NCBI RefSeq assembly: GCF_030824455.1
Contig: NZ_JAVBXR010000033.1
Span: 1 to 64,000, forward strand
Direction: 5' to 3'
From: Desulfobulbus sp.
GTDB lineage: Bacteria; Desulfobacterota; Desulfobulbia; Desulfobulbales; Desulfobulbaceae
Length of the DNA: 64,000 nucleotides
Within the stretch, counting starts at the first letter, position 1. Each line of letters opens with the position of its first letter. Below, piece after piece: positions 24,634 to 34,449 of the stretch. A model generated the notes under the pieces. It saw only the letters and a program-made list of their open reading frames with translations. It was not told the origin of the DNA and made no database searches. A program made the position numbers and the translations under genes.

Positions 24634-25641
24634 TTATTTGGTAAAGCCGGTGGCCTTGTAGGTGGCCTCAAGGATGTCTTTACCGATCCGGCTTTCCATC
24701 TCTTCATGTACCGGAACCAATGCTTTTTTGAATTCGGCACGTTCGGCCGCGTTTAACACCGTAACTTCGGTCTTGCCCGATTTGCGAACCGCCTCGAGAT
24801 CTTGATCGTTTTTCTCTTTTGCAATTTTGTTGGCGTAATCAGTGGCCTCGATCATGGCAGTCTCAAGCTGACCGCGAAGCTCAGCCGGCAGGCCGTCCCA
24901 GAATTTTTTATTGACGATAACGGCGTAGCCCAGGTAGCCATGATCGGAAACCGCCAGATATTTCTGCACTTCGTGCATTTTCTGGGTGTAGAAATTGGAA
25001 ATGGGGTTCTCTGTGCCGTCAACAACGCCCGTCTGCAAGGCTTGGTATACTTCTGAGAAGGCCATGGTCTGGGGAATGGCTTTCAAGGCTTTCATTTGCG
25101 CTTCCAACACTTTGGAGGATTGGATGCGAAGCTTTTTCCCCTTCAGATCAGCAGGGGTTTTGATGGGAGTGTTTGCGGAAAAAGATTTAAATCCATTGTC
25201 CCAATAGGCAAGCCCCTTGATGCCCTTGGGCTCAAGCTTGGCGAACAGCTGCTGGCCGACTGCGCCTTTGGTGACGGTGTGTAGCGCTGCATAGTCGTTG
25301 AAGATATAGGGCAGGTCAAACAATTCAAATTCCTTGACGCCTAGCGGGCCGAACTTGGCCAATGACGGAGCGAGCATCTGGACAGCGCCAAGCTGCAGGG
25401 CCTCCATCTCTTCCTTGTCCTTGTAGAGTTGGCTGTTGGGGTACACTTCCACCTTCACCTGGCCCTTGGTCAACTCCTCGGCGCGCTTCTTGAAAAAGTC
25501 GGCCGCTAAGCCCTTGGGCGTGTCGACTGCCACCACATGGCTGAATTTGATCACGATGGGCTCCGCCAGCGCAGCGCCGGCAAAAAAGAGTGAAGCAACC
25601 GCCAGCGTAGCCAATGTCTTGGTCATCTTTCCTAACATCAT
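24634..25641 (-). CDS. dctP: TRAP transporter C4-dicarboxylate-type binding protein DctP
   Basis: The 335-residue periplasmic protein captures the transported anion and hands it to DctQM. ATG 25641 opens a signal peptide ending AGAALAEP. The mature part has IKFSHVVAVDTPKGLAADFF, FPHSQ-like 'YPNSQLYKDKEEMEALQLG', and the selectivity-helix region KLRIQSSKVLEAQMKALKA near residue 160, which carries the conserved arginine that binds the carboxylate. TAENPISNF-like 'GTENPISNFYTQK' is also typical. It is closest to DctP for succinate, fumarate or malate, though other carboxylates are possible. Confidence 0.92.
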   Translation of the reverse strand: MMLGKMTKTLATLAVASLFFAGAALAEPIVIKFSHVVAVDTPKGLAADFFKKRAEELTKGQVKVEVYPNSQLYKDKEEMEALQLGAVQMLAPSLAKFGPLGVKEFELFDLPYIFNDYAALHTVTKGAVGQQLFAKLEPKGIKGLAYWDNGFKSFSANTPIKTPADLKGKKLRIQSSKVLEAQMKALKAIPQTMAFSEVYQALQTGVVDGTENPISNFYTQKMHEVQKYLAVSDHGYLGYAVIVNKKFWDGLPAELRGQLETAMIEATDYANKIAKEKNDQDLEAVRKSGKTEVTVLNAAERAEFKKALVPVHEEMESRIGKDILEATYKATGFTK

Positions 25642-25975
25642 ACATCCCCCTTGCGTTAATGGATTAACCTTGCCCCCGTACGCATCTGCAGCTTGAACCC
25701 ATGCCACGGAAACAACGACTTGAAACCGGCACACTTTAAACTATCGCAAAATAAAGACCAAGCAGAAATGCTCGCGACCAAATGCAAATCGTTGCGAGAC
25801 AAGCTATTTCGGGAGGGTTTCCGTTATTGGAAGAAAAACAAAGGCGCCACGATGTATGACCATGCAACATTGCGCCAATACTGCAGGAATGAAAAACCAA
25901 CGCCAGCAACCATGCAAAAAAACAATGCGGCGACAAGGCCTCTGCAAAAATTATCCGACGAAACAACAGCCGGTT
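25642..25975. other. intergenic region upstream of dctP
   Basis: This stretch between the dctP start and the sdhB terminator should contain the dctP promoter. No recognisable gene is present; an open frame at 25693 on the plus strand has no ribosome-binding site and no family pattern. No convincing sigma-70 or sigma-54 promoter was seen. Confidence 0.4.
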
Positions 25976-26020
25976 AAAATAAAAAAAGGACTGTCGCCAA
26001 ATTTCAAGGCGACAGTCCTT
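25976..26020 (-). terminator. rho-independent terminator of the sdhCAB operon
   Basis: On the minus strand a 13-base stem (plus arms 25986-25998 and 26008-26020, core GGACTGTCGCC) with a nine-base loop is followed by a T-rich tract. It begins about 40 bases after the sdhB stop. Confidence 0.92.
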
Positions 26021-26058
26021 CTAAAACAACAGATTTCGAAAAGATCAGCGATCAACCA

Positions 26059-26823
26059 TCAATGATCAATGGTGAAAGACGCCTTCAGGAATTCTCTGTT
26101 CAAACGAGCAATGTTGCGGATGGTAATGCCCTTCGGACATACATTCTCACACTCGCGCTCGTTGCCGCAGTTGCCGAACCCTTCCTTGTCCATCTGCAGG
26201 ACCATGGAAATGGCCCGTTTCTTGGCTTCCGGTTCCCCCTGGGGCAGCAGTGCAAACTGCGACACTTTAGCGCCAAGGAACAACATCGGGGTGCCGTTCG
26301 GGCAGGCTGCCGCGCAAGCGCCGCAACCGATGCACGCCGCAGCGTCCATGGCCTGCTCGGCCACATGCTGCGGAATCAGGATGTTGTTGCCGTCCTGCGG
26401 GGAACCCGTGTTGACGGAAACATACCCACCGGCCGCAATGATGCGGTCAAGGGCAGAGCGGTCAACAATCAGGTCTTTGACGACCGGGAATCCTTGAGAG
26501 CGGAACGGTTCGATCACGATGGTGTCGCCGTTTTTGAAGCGACGCATGTGCAGCTGGCACAGGGTTGTTTCCTTGTCCGGCCCATGAGCCGTTCCATTAA
26601 CAACTGCGCCGCACATACCGCAGATGCCTTCGCGGCAATCGTGGTCAAACGCAACGGGCTCCTGCCCTTTGATGGTGAGCCATTCATTCAACACGTCAAT
26701 CATTTCCAGGAAGGAACTGTCGGTGCTGATGTCCTTGAGAGCATGCTCCTCAAAAGCGCCTTTAGCCAGAGGACCATTCTGTCGCCAGATTTTTACTATT
26801 ATATTTATCGATTTCGATGACAT
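26059..26823 (-). CDS. sdhB: succinate dehydrogenase / fumarate reductase iron-sulfur subunit
   Basis: The 254-residue subunit relays electrons from the FAD subunit to quinone through three iron-sulfur clusters. The [2Fe-2S] site is [10 protein letters not shown] (near residue 63), followed by a cysteine in CQLH; the [4Fe-4S] and [3Fe-4S] sites are [14 protein letters not shown] near 151 and [14 protein letters not shown] near 209. The first helix of the C-terminal domain and the spacing are normal for complex-II subunits of the epsilon/delta type. It ends 40 bases before a terminator and is last of the operon. Confidence 0.95.
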   Translation of the reverse strand: MSSKSINIIVKIWRQNGPLAKGAFEEHALKDISTDSSFLEMIDVLNEWLTIKGQEPVAFDHDCREGICGMCGAVVNGTAHGPDKETTLCQLHMRRFKNGDTIVIEPFRSQGFPVVKDLIVDRSALDRIIAAGGYVSVNTGSPQDGNNILIPQHVAEQAMDAAACIGCGACAAACPNGTPMLFLGAKVSQFALLPQGEPEAKKRAISMVLQMDKEGFGNCGNERECENVCPKGITIRNIARLNREFLKASFTIDH

Positions 26824-26891
26824 AAGCTTTCTTCTGCGTTGTATTTTAAACTTCAGTGATGAATCAGTTTATACAAGAGTACAGATGTGCG

Positions 26892-28817
26892 TTACTTATA
26901 ACTGCGCTGCGAAGGTGTAACGTTTTCAAAGACCAGCTGCTCTTTGTGCAACTCAGGGGCAGTGCCCAGGCCCTTGTACTCCCAAACCGCAGAGTAGCAG
27001 AAATTCGCATCGTCACGCTTGGCTTCATTTTCCTCTGTCTGGCTTTCTTCTCTGAAGTGACCACCGCAGGATTCAGCACGATTGAGGGCGTCAAGCGCCA
27101 GCAACTCGCCAAATTCAAGGAAGTCAGCAACACGTCCGGCCCGCTCCAGCGACTGGTTGAGTTCCTGGCCAGAACCGGGCACCACAACATTCTCCCAAAA
27201 CTCGGCGCGAATTTCAGGAATCCGCTTGAGAGCCAACTCGAGACCGGCCTTATTACGGGCCATACCGCAGTTGTCCCACATGACCTTGCCAAGTTCTTTG
27301 TGGAAGTGATCGACGGTCTGTCCGCCCTTGCCGCTCTTGGTGTTTTTCAACAGTTTGGCGGTTTGCTCGCGAACCTCATTGGCGGCAGCCTCAAAGGCCG
27401 GATGATCGGTGCTGGTCGGCACCGGTGGAACCGTGGCCAGGTAATTGCCGATGGTGTAGGGCAGAACAAAATAGCCGTCGGCCAAGCCCTGCATCAACGC
27501 CGAAGCGCCCAGACGGTTAGCGCCGTGATCAGAGAAGTTGCACTCGCCGGTAGCGTACAGACCAGGGACGGTGGTCATCAGATTATAATCAACCCACAAT
27601 CCACCCATGGTGTAATGGATGGCAGGATAGATCATCATCGGCTCTTTGGTCGGATCGCTGTCAGTGATCTTCTGGTACATGTGAAAGAGGTTGCCGTACT
27701 TCCGCATGATCACATCCAGACCGTCGCGCTTGATGGCGTCGGAGAAGTCAAGGTAGACGCCGAGTTTGGTCTCGCCGACGCCCCTGCCCTCGTCGCAGGC
27801 TTCTTTAGCGTTGCGGGAGGCAACGTCGCGGGGCACCAAGTTGCCGAACGACGGATATTTGCGCTCAAGATAGTAATCGCGCTCTTCGATTGGGATGTCG
27901 GCGGCCTTTCTGGTGTCGCCGACTTTCTTCGGAACCCAGACGCGACCGTCGTTGCGCAGGCTCTCGCTCATGAGGGTCAGTTTGGATTGGAAGTCGCCGT
28001 GCACAGGAATGCAGGTCGGGTGAATCTGAACAAAACACGGGTTGGCAAAACCAGCGCCGCGCTTGTAGGCGCGCCATGCTGCGGTGACGTTGGAAGCCAT
28101 GGCGTTGGTGGACAAGAAGTACACGTTGCCGTAACCGCCTGTCGCAAGCACAACCGCATGCGCAGAGTATTTTTCGATCTCGCCGGTCACCAGATTGCGA
28201 CAGATGATGCCCTTGGCAACGCCGTCAGCCACAACCAGATCCATCATCTCACGGCGGGTGTACATTTTCACCTTGCCGGCGCCGACCTGGCGCATCATGG
28301 CGGTATAGGCGCCAAGCAGAAGCTGCTGACCCGTCTGGCCGCGCGCATAAAAAGTACGCGAAACCTGGGCGCCGCCGAACGAACGGTTGGCCAGGGTTCC
28401 GCCGTACTCACGGGCAAAAGGCACGCCCTGAGCTACACATTGATCGATAATGTTGTTGGCAACCTGGGCCAAGCGATAGACGTTGGCCTCACGGGCGCGG
28501 AAGTCGCCGCCTTTGACGGTGTCGTAGAACAGGCGGAATATGGAGTCGCCGTCGTTCTGGTAATTTTTAGCGGCGTTGATGCCGCCCTGGGCTGCGATGG
28601 AGTGCGCGCGGCGTGGGCTGTCCTGGATGCAGAACGATTTGACGTTGTATCCCAGCTCTCCCAAGGTAGCGGCTGCGGAAGCGCCCGCCAAACCGGTGCC
28701 TACGATAATGACTTCGTATTTCCGTTTGTTAGCAGGGTTGACGAGTTTGTTGGAAAAACGGCACTTATCCCATTTTTCTGCCAGAGGTCCTTCAGGTATT
28801 TTTGAGTCAAGCTGCAT
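26892..28817 (-). CDS. sdhA: succinate dehydrogenase / fumarate reductase flavoprotein subunit
   Basis: The 641-residue subunit oxidises succinate or reduces fumarate at covalent FAD. The Rossmann motif [19 protein letters not shown] (about 39-57) and the flavin-linked histidine in [11 protein letters not shown] (His72) are visible. Catalytic-site segments include [16 protein letters not shown], and the [17 protein letters not shown] segment near residue 430. The C-terminal cap domain is helix-rich and charged. The long N-terminal lead before the Rossmann fold (about 33 residues) is longer than in E. coli. Whether it works as dehydrogenase or reductase cannot be told; the propionate-type genes nearby favour succinate oxidation. 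Confidence 0.95.
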   Translation of the reverse strand: MQLDSKIPEGPLAEKWDKCRFSNKLVNPANKRKYEVIIVGTGLAGASAAATLGELGYNVKSFCIQDSPRRAHSIAAQGGINAAKNYQNDGDSIFRLFYDTVKGGDFRAREANVYRLAQVANNIIDQCVAQGVPFAREYGGTLANRSFGGAQVSRTFYARGQTGQQLLLGAYTAMMRQVGAGKVKMYTRREMMDLVVADGVAKGIICRNLVTGEIEKYSAHAVVLATGGYGNVYFLSTNAMASNVTAAWRAYKRGAGFANPCFVQIHPTCIPVHGDFQSKLTLMSESLRNDGRVWVPKKVGDTRKAADIPIEERDYYLERKYPSFGNLVPRDVASRNAKEACDEGRGVGETKLGVYLDFSDAIKRDGLDVIMRKYGNLFHMYQKITDSDPTKEPMMIYPAIHYTMGGLWVDYNLMTTVPGLYATGECNFSDHGANRLGASALMQGLADGYFVLPYTIGNYLATVPPVPTSTDHPAFEAAANEVREQTAKLLKNTKSGKGGQTVDHFHKELGKVMWDNCGMARNKAGLELALKRIPEIRAEFWENVVVPGSGQELNQSLERAGRVADFLEFGELLALDALNRAESCGGHFREESQTEENEAKRDDANFCYSAVWEYKGLGTAPELHKEQLVFENVTPSQRSYK

Positions 28818-28929
28818 AGTCTTTTCTTTTCGCTGTAGGTGAATAGGAATAAAGCTTGTTAAGAAGATCCGTCATAAGCGCAATATCTTTGAAGAATCTT
28901 CTAGCGTCTCTTGTCGAACTGTACTGTAA

Positions 28930-29586
28930 TTAGAGCAATTGATTCTGAGAGATGACCATAAGGAACGTAATCAGCAGGAACACCCCGCCCATGAGACCCG
29001 CAAGCGCCCAGGTCACAATGCGCAACGGGTTGTCATATTTGGGATGGCTGATTCCATAGGTCTGAAGCAACGACCAAAAGCCATGGCTTACATGGACGAA
29101 AAGGAGACACATACCTGCTCCGTAAATAAGGGTAAAGAAGGGGTTGTTCAGAACCTCGGTGACGAAATCAGAAATCGTCTTAACCTCGGTTTTTTCAACA
29201 AAATGAAAATTGGCAAGGTGGATCAGGATGAATACAAAAATTGCAATGCCAGTGTAGGGCATGGTTTTGGAGCCCAAGGTGCGGCCGCCGGCGCTGGTTT
29301 CAACAGCGTATTTGCTGCCTCTTGCTTTACGGTTTTCAAGGAACAGGATAATTCCGGTGATAACGTGCAAGAAAAAGATGGAATACAGACCGATTTCAAA
29401 GATAGGTACAAAAATGCCTAGAGAGTGAAGATGATGCGCGTAGGCATTAAACGCGCTTCTCCCCCAGAAAATTGTACTGTTGCCTATGGTGTGCACGAGC
29501 AAGAACCCGCCCAACATAAACCCAGTAAAAGCCATGATGTACTTTTTGCCCAACGATGATCGACAAGTTTGAATGAACCACGACAT
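28930..29586 (-). CDS. sdhC: succinate dehydrogenase / fumarate reductase cytochrome b subunit
   Basis: The 218-residue membrane anchor has five hydrophobic segments and a histidine pattern fitting the diheme (type B) anchors of Wolinella-type enzymes: H32 (FLLVHTIGN), H74 (FFLHVITG), H123/H128 (LIHLANFHF), and H165/H168 (VHVSHGFW). The glutamate in PIFEIGLY (E64) sits where the Wolinella FrdC quinone-site Glu66 is expected. AGGA stands nine bases before ATG 29586; an ATG nine bases earlier would lie inside this site. The usual second E-pathway glutamate two residues before the helix-V heme ligand is not seen. Confidence 0.88.
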   Translation of the reverse strand: MSWFIQTCRSSLGKKYIMAFTGFMLGGFLLVHTIGNSTIFWGRSAFNAYAHHLHSLGIFVPIFEIGLYSIFFLHVITGIILFLENRKARGSKYAVETSAGGRTLGSKTMPYTGIAIFVFILIHLANFHFVEKTEVKTISDFVTEVLNNPFFTLIYGAGMCLLFVHVSHGFWSLLQTYGISHPKYDNPLRIVTWALAGLMGGVFLLITFLMVISQNQLL

Positions 29587-30171
29587 AATTACCATTCCTG
29601 AATGAGAGTTAAAAAGAGTAAAACCGTTGATACGCCAATGAAACCATATTCAGATTTGAAAAAATCAAACTGAACGGTCATTCATTACCAGCCTGCCGTC
29701 TTTTCTGTCAAGAAAAAAAAGGGCCTTGTAATTCCAAGCATTTTCGGTAGGTCGCAGTAACGCCCACCTGAAAAAAATAGGCGAATTGTGCAAAATATAT
29801 TCGGGTCAAAACAACCCTTAGAGGAAAAAGAGCGGGACTTTTTGAAACGCTGTGGAATTATGATCGGCAGATGCGACAATGGGCGCAAAATACAAGTCGC
29901 ATAGCCGCAACACGCACACTTTGCATAAACATATTGTGCATTTCAGGGGTGACTTATGCCTTCTCGTGCAGGGCGCTCAAGCAACGCCGCCCTTGGCCCC
30001 CTGCGGAACCGGAGGGGCAATCCTGGGCTTCACCGTTTTAGCTCAACCCAAATCCATCACTTGGCGCCAAACGCAACCGCGCTAAAAATAATCTCAACAA
30101 ACCGTGGAAATGCAGCCGCCGGCATAGCTTAGCCGACAGAGCTGCAGCCGATAGAGCGGGAGAAAACCTGG
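29587..30171. other. 585-base intergenic region upstream of sdhC
   Basis: No gene is supported here. The stretch close to sdhC (29630-29930) is AT-rich and should hold the sdhC promoter on the minus strand, but no promoter with good boxes and spacing was seen. The part near 30000 has a small hairpin (CCCCT and AGGGG). Confidence 0.4.
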
Positions 30172-31266
30172 TCAGTTGACAAGGGGCGTCGGCCGCTCGT
30201 CAATGCGCTGCAGCCCTTCCATGAGCAGTTTCATGAAATAGCCGATTTCAGGGACGTCGAAATCTTCAGGAGGAAGACCTGGGGTGAATTTGAACCGGCC
30301 GTGTTTCTCGCGCAACACTTCGTAGAAGGCGGCCTCGTTCTTGGCACCGGCGTAGGTGGCCTTGATCAGGGCGCCCTGTCGCAGAGAAAATCTGGCGGTT
30401 CCTTTTAGCAGCTGGGTAATGGTGAGAATGCCGGTCTTATGGTTGGCGTTCAGAGTTTGAAACAGCGCCTCCGGGGGAATTTCCTCGAGTTTGCCGATCA
30501 TGCCCGAGGCGTAATCATCGGACCGCACTCGGTTTGAATCGGTCAGGCGCTTGGCCAGCAAGCGAGTGAAATAGTTCTGTAGGGCCGGATGCTTCTGCAA
30601 AATTGCCTTGAGGTGATTGTGGCCGATGTAGAGCAGTTGGCATTCGCAATTGGCCTGCACCGTAGCGCCGACGTTTTCTTCGCAAATCAGGCTCATTTCG
30701 CCGAAGACCTCGCCGGCTTTCAAGCTGGAAATGGGAATGCCGGCGTCGTTCAAAATATCGACTTGGCCCGAGACAACGACGTAGAAAAAACCGCCAGCGT
30801 CGCCCTTGCGAAGGATAAACTCATTTTTCTTGCACGTCCGCACTTTGAAATACTTGACCACGCTGTTCAGGTTGTGGTGGTCGATGCTCTTGAAAAAAGA
30901 AAAATTGCCCAACAAATGGAGGATGCCGCCCAATTGATCGTCAACCCCGTCAAATTCCGGCGCGGCAACCATGTGGCGAAAATGTTCCAAACGGATTGAA
31001 CCCGTGCAGCCGCTGCACGAAATCATGCAGTCGGGAATCTGATCGGCCCGTTCGTATTCGATAATGATTTTGGTCAGATCCGCGTTGAGAATTTTGCAGG
31101 CGCCGCGGTGGGGCGGCGAGTGCACCATGGTGGTGTTGATGAAGGAATTTTCCCCATTGCTCTCCATATTGATGGCAATGCCGGAAATCTGAAACACGTC
31201 GCCGTAACGGAAGAGCGGGCAGTGCCTGGTCTCGCAAACACGGAAACTGATTTTGGGGAAGCCCAT
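30172..31266 (-). CDS. TIGR04076-like / cNMP-binding / DUF4388 regulatory protein
   Basis: The 364-residue protein starts GFPKISFRVCETRHCPLFRY and continues through GDVFQISGIAIN and CMISCSGC, a cysteine-containing module of about 110 residues like TIGR04076. A cyclic-nucleotide-binding domain follows (about 130-250): FFKSIDHHNLNSVVKYFKV, ILRKGDAGGFFYVVVSGQVD and AGEVFGEMSLI. The C-terminal part (about 265-355) fits DUF4388/PATAN: LFQTLNANHKTGILTITQL and GTARFSLRQGALIKATYAGA. There is no DNA-binding HTH, so this is a signal-responsive scaffold rather than a Crp-type activator. The phosphate-binding arginine of true cAMP sites (R-T-A) is not seen: the loop reads FGEMSLICEENVGATV. AGGAG lies ten bases before ATG 31266; it is divergent from the next gene. 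Confidence 0.75.
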   Translation of the reverse strand: MGFPKISFRVCETRHCPLFRYGDVFQISGIAINMESNGENSFINTTMVHSPPHRGACKILNADLTKIIIEYERADQIPDCMISCSGCTGSIRLEHFRHMVAAPEFDGVDDQLGGILHLLGNFSFFKSIDHHNLNSVVKYFKVRTCKKNEFILRKGDAGGFFYVVVSGQVDILNDAGIPISSLKAGEVFGEMSLICEENVGATVQANCECQLLYIGHNHLKAILQKHPALQNYFTRLLAKRLTDSNRVRSDDYASGMIGKLEEIPPEALFQTLNANHKTGILTITQLLKGTARFSLRQGALIKATYAGAKNEAAFYEVLREKHGRFKFTPGLPPEDFDVPEIGYFMKLLMEGLQRIDERPTPLVN

Positions 31267-31428
31267 GGAAAACTCCTGGAACAATTTACAAAAAGCGACG
31301 CGAGTGCTATTTTCCTTTCTCGACTGCTCTGTATTATGCTCGAAATGGACCATGGAAACAAGCGAATCCTGGAGCCGGCCACTATCCCGCCGCCAACGCT
31401 TGCCGCGTTTTCCACAGGAGAAAATCGT

Positions 31429-33021
31429 ATGCTGCACACCTCAGTAACCCCGGAAGGCCGTTTCCGGGTCGGTAAACATGCGCCGTCCTATCAAGTGACT
31501 AATTTGCGCGCCCAGGACCATCGCTGCACGCTTGGTTTCCTGCCCAACGACGCCGCCGTCGACAATCAAACCAATTTTCCCGATCACGACATAACCGTAG
31601 CCCAGGCGCGCCCCATTTACGAGATTCGTAACCCCCTGCCCTTTCGCGGTTGCACCTATATTGATTCCGGATGGGCCAGCGCCCGCGCCGCCGATCCGGG
31701 ACTGATTGCCATACCCGCTCCCGAGGCCGTCAGTCTGCGGTCGCTGCTCGGCGCACAGGGGCAAGGCGCCGCAGTTCAGGCGATCATCACCCAGTTGCCC
31801 ATGCCCCTGCGTTATGCATTGGCGGCGACCTCGACCGATCCAGAAGAGCTGGTCTGGCTGGCCCAGTCCTGCTGCAGCATGCTCTATGACGACCTAGGCG
31901 CGCCCGTGGGCTTGCGTTACCGCGAACACAACGGCCGCCGCCAGGCAATAATTGATGATTTTGAACTGTTCGAGACCATTGCCAACAATCCCCATCTGCC
32001 CGACCCGTATAAAATCGTGATGGTGCTTCGGCCCGGCGTGCAAGGCGACAGCGAGATCGTCGGCGATTATCGCCAGGACGGCGCTGAAATTTTCGAATAT
32101 CTGCGCGGCAACTCCTACATCCCCTGGGGGCATTTTGCCGCTAATTTCGCCCACACCTGCATCCGCTACCGCATTGCCGATCTCACCCCGGCCGACATGA
32201 CCGGGTTGCGGCATCTCTATTATCAACGAATGTATTGCACCGTGGCCGCAAAACTTGGCATAGCCCCGGACATTCGCAGGCGACAGTTGACGCCGGAGGA
32301 ACTGGAAGACCTCCGATTGCGCATTCACGCAGCACTGACGCGCCAGGACAGGCCCGTGGAAGCGTTGGCCACTCTCTGGGGCTGGAATTTTGGCTACGAT
32401 TTTTCCGGTTCTGGATACCGACTGCACGCCTCGCATCAAATGATCCATCAGCAGTACGCCATGGCCCCGCAATGGGTGGACGACACAACCGGCGGCAGGA
32501 CTCCCGCCTACTGCTGCGGCGATCTGGCGGCGGATGTGGCCGAGCGCTATCGGCAGGACTATCACTCGGATTTTTTTGACGATTACCTGAGAGCCATCGT
32601 GAGCAATACCCGTACCGACGGAGGACCGGGCGAACAGTCGCTGATTGTCTGGCAGGACGCCAACGCGCTGCTCTTTGTACCCAAGGCGCAGACGTCGCAG
32701 TGGGAACTGCAGCTGATGGCCACCGCCAACTGCGGCGACGCGCCGGTGGGCAACGTGTTTGAGGCGGACGCGGCGGTCCGGCGCTCGCTCGACGCCGGCA
32801 TCCTCAAGGCCCAACAGGTTCTGGCCGGGTTGGGCGCCGCGATGGTGACCTCGATCGAATATTCCAAACGGATCGGAGTGAACAACGGCCAACGGCTTCT
32901 CTACGCCTTTCTGCCCAAACTTCCCTGGTCCATGGGCGGCTTCAGCGAGGCGCAGGAGCGCTCCATCCTGGGCCACTATCCCGAAGATTTTGCCGTCGCC
33001 TGCCGCCGCCAATTAAAGTGA
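31429..33021 (+). CDS. unrecognised conserved-looking 530-residue protein
   Basis: I do not recognise this protein with certainty. It has a good ribosome-binding site (CAGGAG) eight bases before ATG 31429, no signal peptide and no membrane segments, so it is cytoplasmic. The C-terminal third has features that recall GalT/HIT-superfamily nucleotidyl transferases: RLHASHQMIHQQYA near residue 343 (a His-rich turn), QWELQLMATANCGDAPVGN near 427, and ending with RSLDAGILKAQQVLAGLGA and HYPEDFAVACR. The N-terminal part has FGCTYIDSG-like 'FRGCTYIDSGWAS'. These resemblances are weak. Its divergent pairing with the cNMP-domain protein and the position before the trp genes do not reveal a role. Confidence 0.6.
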   Translation: MLHTSVTPEGRFRVGKHAPSYQVTNLRAQDHRCTLGFLPNDAAVDNQTNFPDHDITVAQARPIYEIRNPLPFRGCTYIDSGWASARAADPGLIAIPAPEAVSLRSLLGAQGQGAAVQAIITQLPMPLRYALAATSTDPEELVWLAQSCCSMLYDDLGAPVGLRYREHNGRRQAIIDDFELFETIANNPHLPDPYKIVMVLRPGVQGDSEIVGDYRQDGAEIFEYLRGNSYIPWGHFAANFAHTCIRYRIADLTPADMTGLRHLYYQRMYCTVAAKLGIAPDIRRRQLTPEELEDLRLRIHAALTRQDRPVEALATLWGWNFGYDFSGSGYRLHASHQMIHQQYAMAPQWVDDTTGGRTPAYCCGDLAADVAERYRQDYHSDFFDDYLRAIVSNTRTDGGPGEQSLIVWQDANALLFVPKAQTSQWELQLMATANCGDAPVGNVFEADAAVRRSLDAGILKAQQVLAGLGAAMVTSIEYSKRIGVNNGQRLLYAFLPKLPWSMGGFSEAQERSILGHYPEDFAVACRRQLK

Positions 33022-33168
33022 GCGGAATTTTCCCGGCCGGTCCGCAGAAAAGGACTGAAGAATGGCCGACGACGTGCTACAACATGCGGGTTGGCCTACC
33101 GCAGCAAGACCAACCATCAGGCGCGGACAGATCGGCCGCGTCAGGATTAACCTACGGACAGAACAGCA

Positions 33169-34395
33169 ATGAAAAAAGGATATTACGGACAGTGGGGCGG
33201 GGCTTTCATACCGGAAGTCCTCCAGGCGACCTTTGCCGATTTGAACCGGGCCTATGAAGCGGCCCGCGCCGACGCCTCCTTCTGGCAGGAGTACGTCGAG
33301 CTGATGGGCAACTATTCCTGCAGGCCCACCCCGCTGACCTACGCGGAGAACCTCACCCGTCATCTCGGCGGGGCCAAAATTTATATCAAGCGCGAAGACC
33401 TCAACCACACCGGGGCCCACAAGGCCAACAACGTCATGGGCCAGGGCCTCTTGGTCAGACGCATGGGCAAGAAGCGGGTGATCGCCGAAACCGGCGCCGG
33501 CCAGCACGGCGTTGCCACCGCCACCATGGCGGCCCGATTTGGCTTGAGCTGCACCATCTACATGGGCGAGGAAGATGTAGCCCGCCAGCGGCCCAACGTC
33601 TTCTGGATGGAGAAGCTCGGAGCAACAGTGGTTCCGGTGACCGACGGCTCCCGCACCCTCAAGGACGCCATGAACGAGGCCTTCCGCGATTGGGTGAGTT
33701 CCATGGACGACACCCACTACGTCATAGGCACGGTCTGCGGTCCGCACCCCTTTCCAGAGATGGTGGCCTGGTTTCAATCGATTATCGGCATCGAGGCGCA
33801 CCGCCAGATCCTGGCCCAGCATGGCCGCATGCCCGACCGGGTGTACGCCTGCGTTGGCGGCGGCTCCAACGCCATGGGCATCTTTCAGGGTTTCCTGGAC
33901 GAACCGGGCGTGGAGTTGATAGGCGTGGAGGCCGGAGGGCTGGGAATCGACACCGGCAAGCACGCCTCGCGCATGGTTGAAGGCAGCGGTGCCACCCCCG
34001 GCGTGGCCCAGGGATACAAAACCAGATTCCTGCAGAGCGCCGAAGGGCAGATGCTCGACACCCATTCCATCGCCGCCGGGTTGGATTACGTCGGCGTCTC
34101 GCCGATCCTGGCTGATCTCGGCGAAAAAGGCCGGGTGCGCTTTGCATCCGCCACCGACCGCGAAGTGATTGAGGCCCTGAGTCTGGCCATGCGCACCGAG
34201 GGACTGATTCCGGCCATGGAGTCCTCGCACGCCTTTGTCCAGGCCATCAAGGAAGCCCCGACCATGCGCCAGGACCAGGCGATCATCATCAATATGTCCG
34301 GACGCGGCGACAAGGACATCTTCACCATCGCCCACGCCTTTGACGATCCCTCCTGGAAAGAATTCATCGTCAAACGGGCGGAAGCATACAGATAA
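33169..34395 (+). CDS. trpB: tryptophan synthase beta subunit
   Basis: The 408-residue protein is a canonical TrpB (TrpB1), which joins indole and serine with PLP. The segment REDLNHTGAHKANN (PLP lysine at about residue 86), AETGAGQHGVATA, GEEDVARQRPNV and CVGGGSNAMG (phosphate loop) are all present, as is the C-terminal INMSGRGDKD. It is followed by trpA. The typical trpCF or trpEDG genes are not adjacent, so the indole-glycerol phosphate must come from genes elsewhere. Confidence 0.95.
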   Translation: MKKGYYGQWGGAFIPEVLQATFADLNRAYEAARADASFWQEYVELMGNYSCRPTPLTYAENLTRHLGGAKIYIKREDLNHTGAHKANNVMGQGLLVRRMGKKRVIAETGAGQHGVATATMAARFGLSCTIYMGEEDVARQRPNVFWMEKLGATVVPVTDGSRTLKDAMNEAFRDWVSSMDDTHYVIGTVCGPHPFPEMVAWFQSIIGIEAHRQILAQHGRMPDRVYACVGGGSNAMGIFQGFLDEPGVELIGVEAGGLGIDTGKHASRMVEGSGATPGVAQGYKTRFLQSAEGQMLDTHSIAAGLDYVGVSPILADLGEKGRVRFASATDREVIEALSLAMRTEGLIPAMESSHAFVQAIKEAPTMRQDQAIIINMSGRGDKDIFTIAHAFDDPSWKEFIVKRAEAYR

Positions 34396-34449
34396 GCATG
34401 TCGGCAGGCCCGCTGTTGCGAGCCGGACCGTGTGGAACAGAGGTGTGAC

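Noticed and set aside
25864-25877. Sigma-54-like sequence upstream of dctP (minus strand TGGCGCAATGTTGC)
   Set aside because: The spacing between the GG and GC elements is one base short of the strict sigma-54 requirement.
25693-25977. 94-residue frame upstream of dctP
   Set aside because: No ribosome-binding site or family pattern and it lies in the promoter area of dctP.
26856-28805. 649-residue frame antisense to sdhA
   Set aside because: sdhA on the minus strand carries the FAD motifs; the opposite frame is a compositional shadow.
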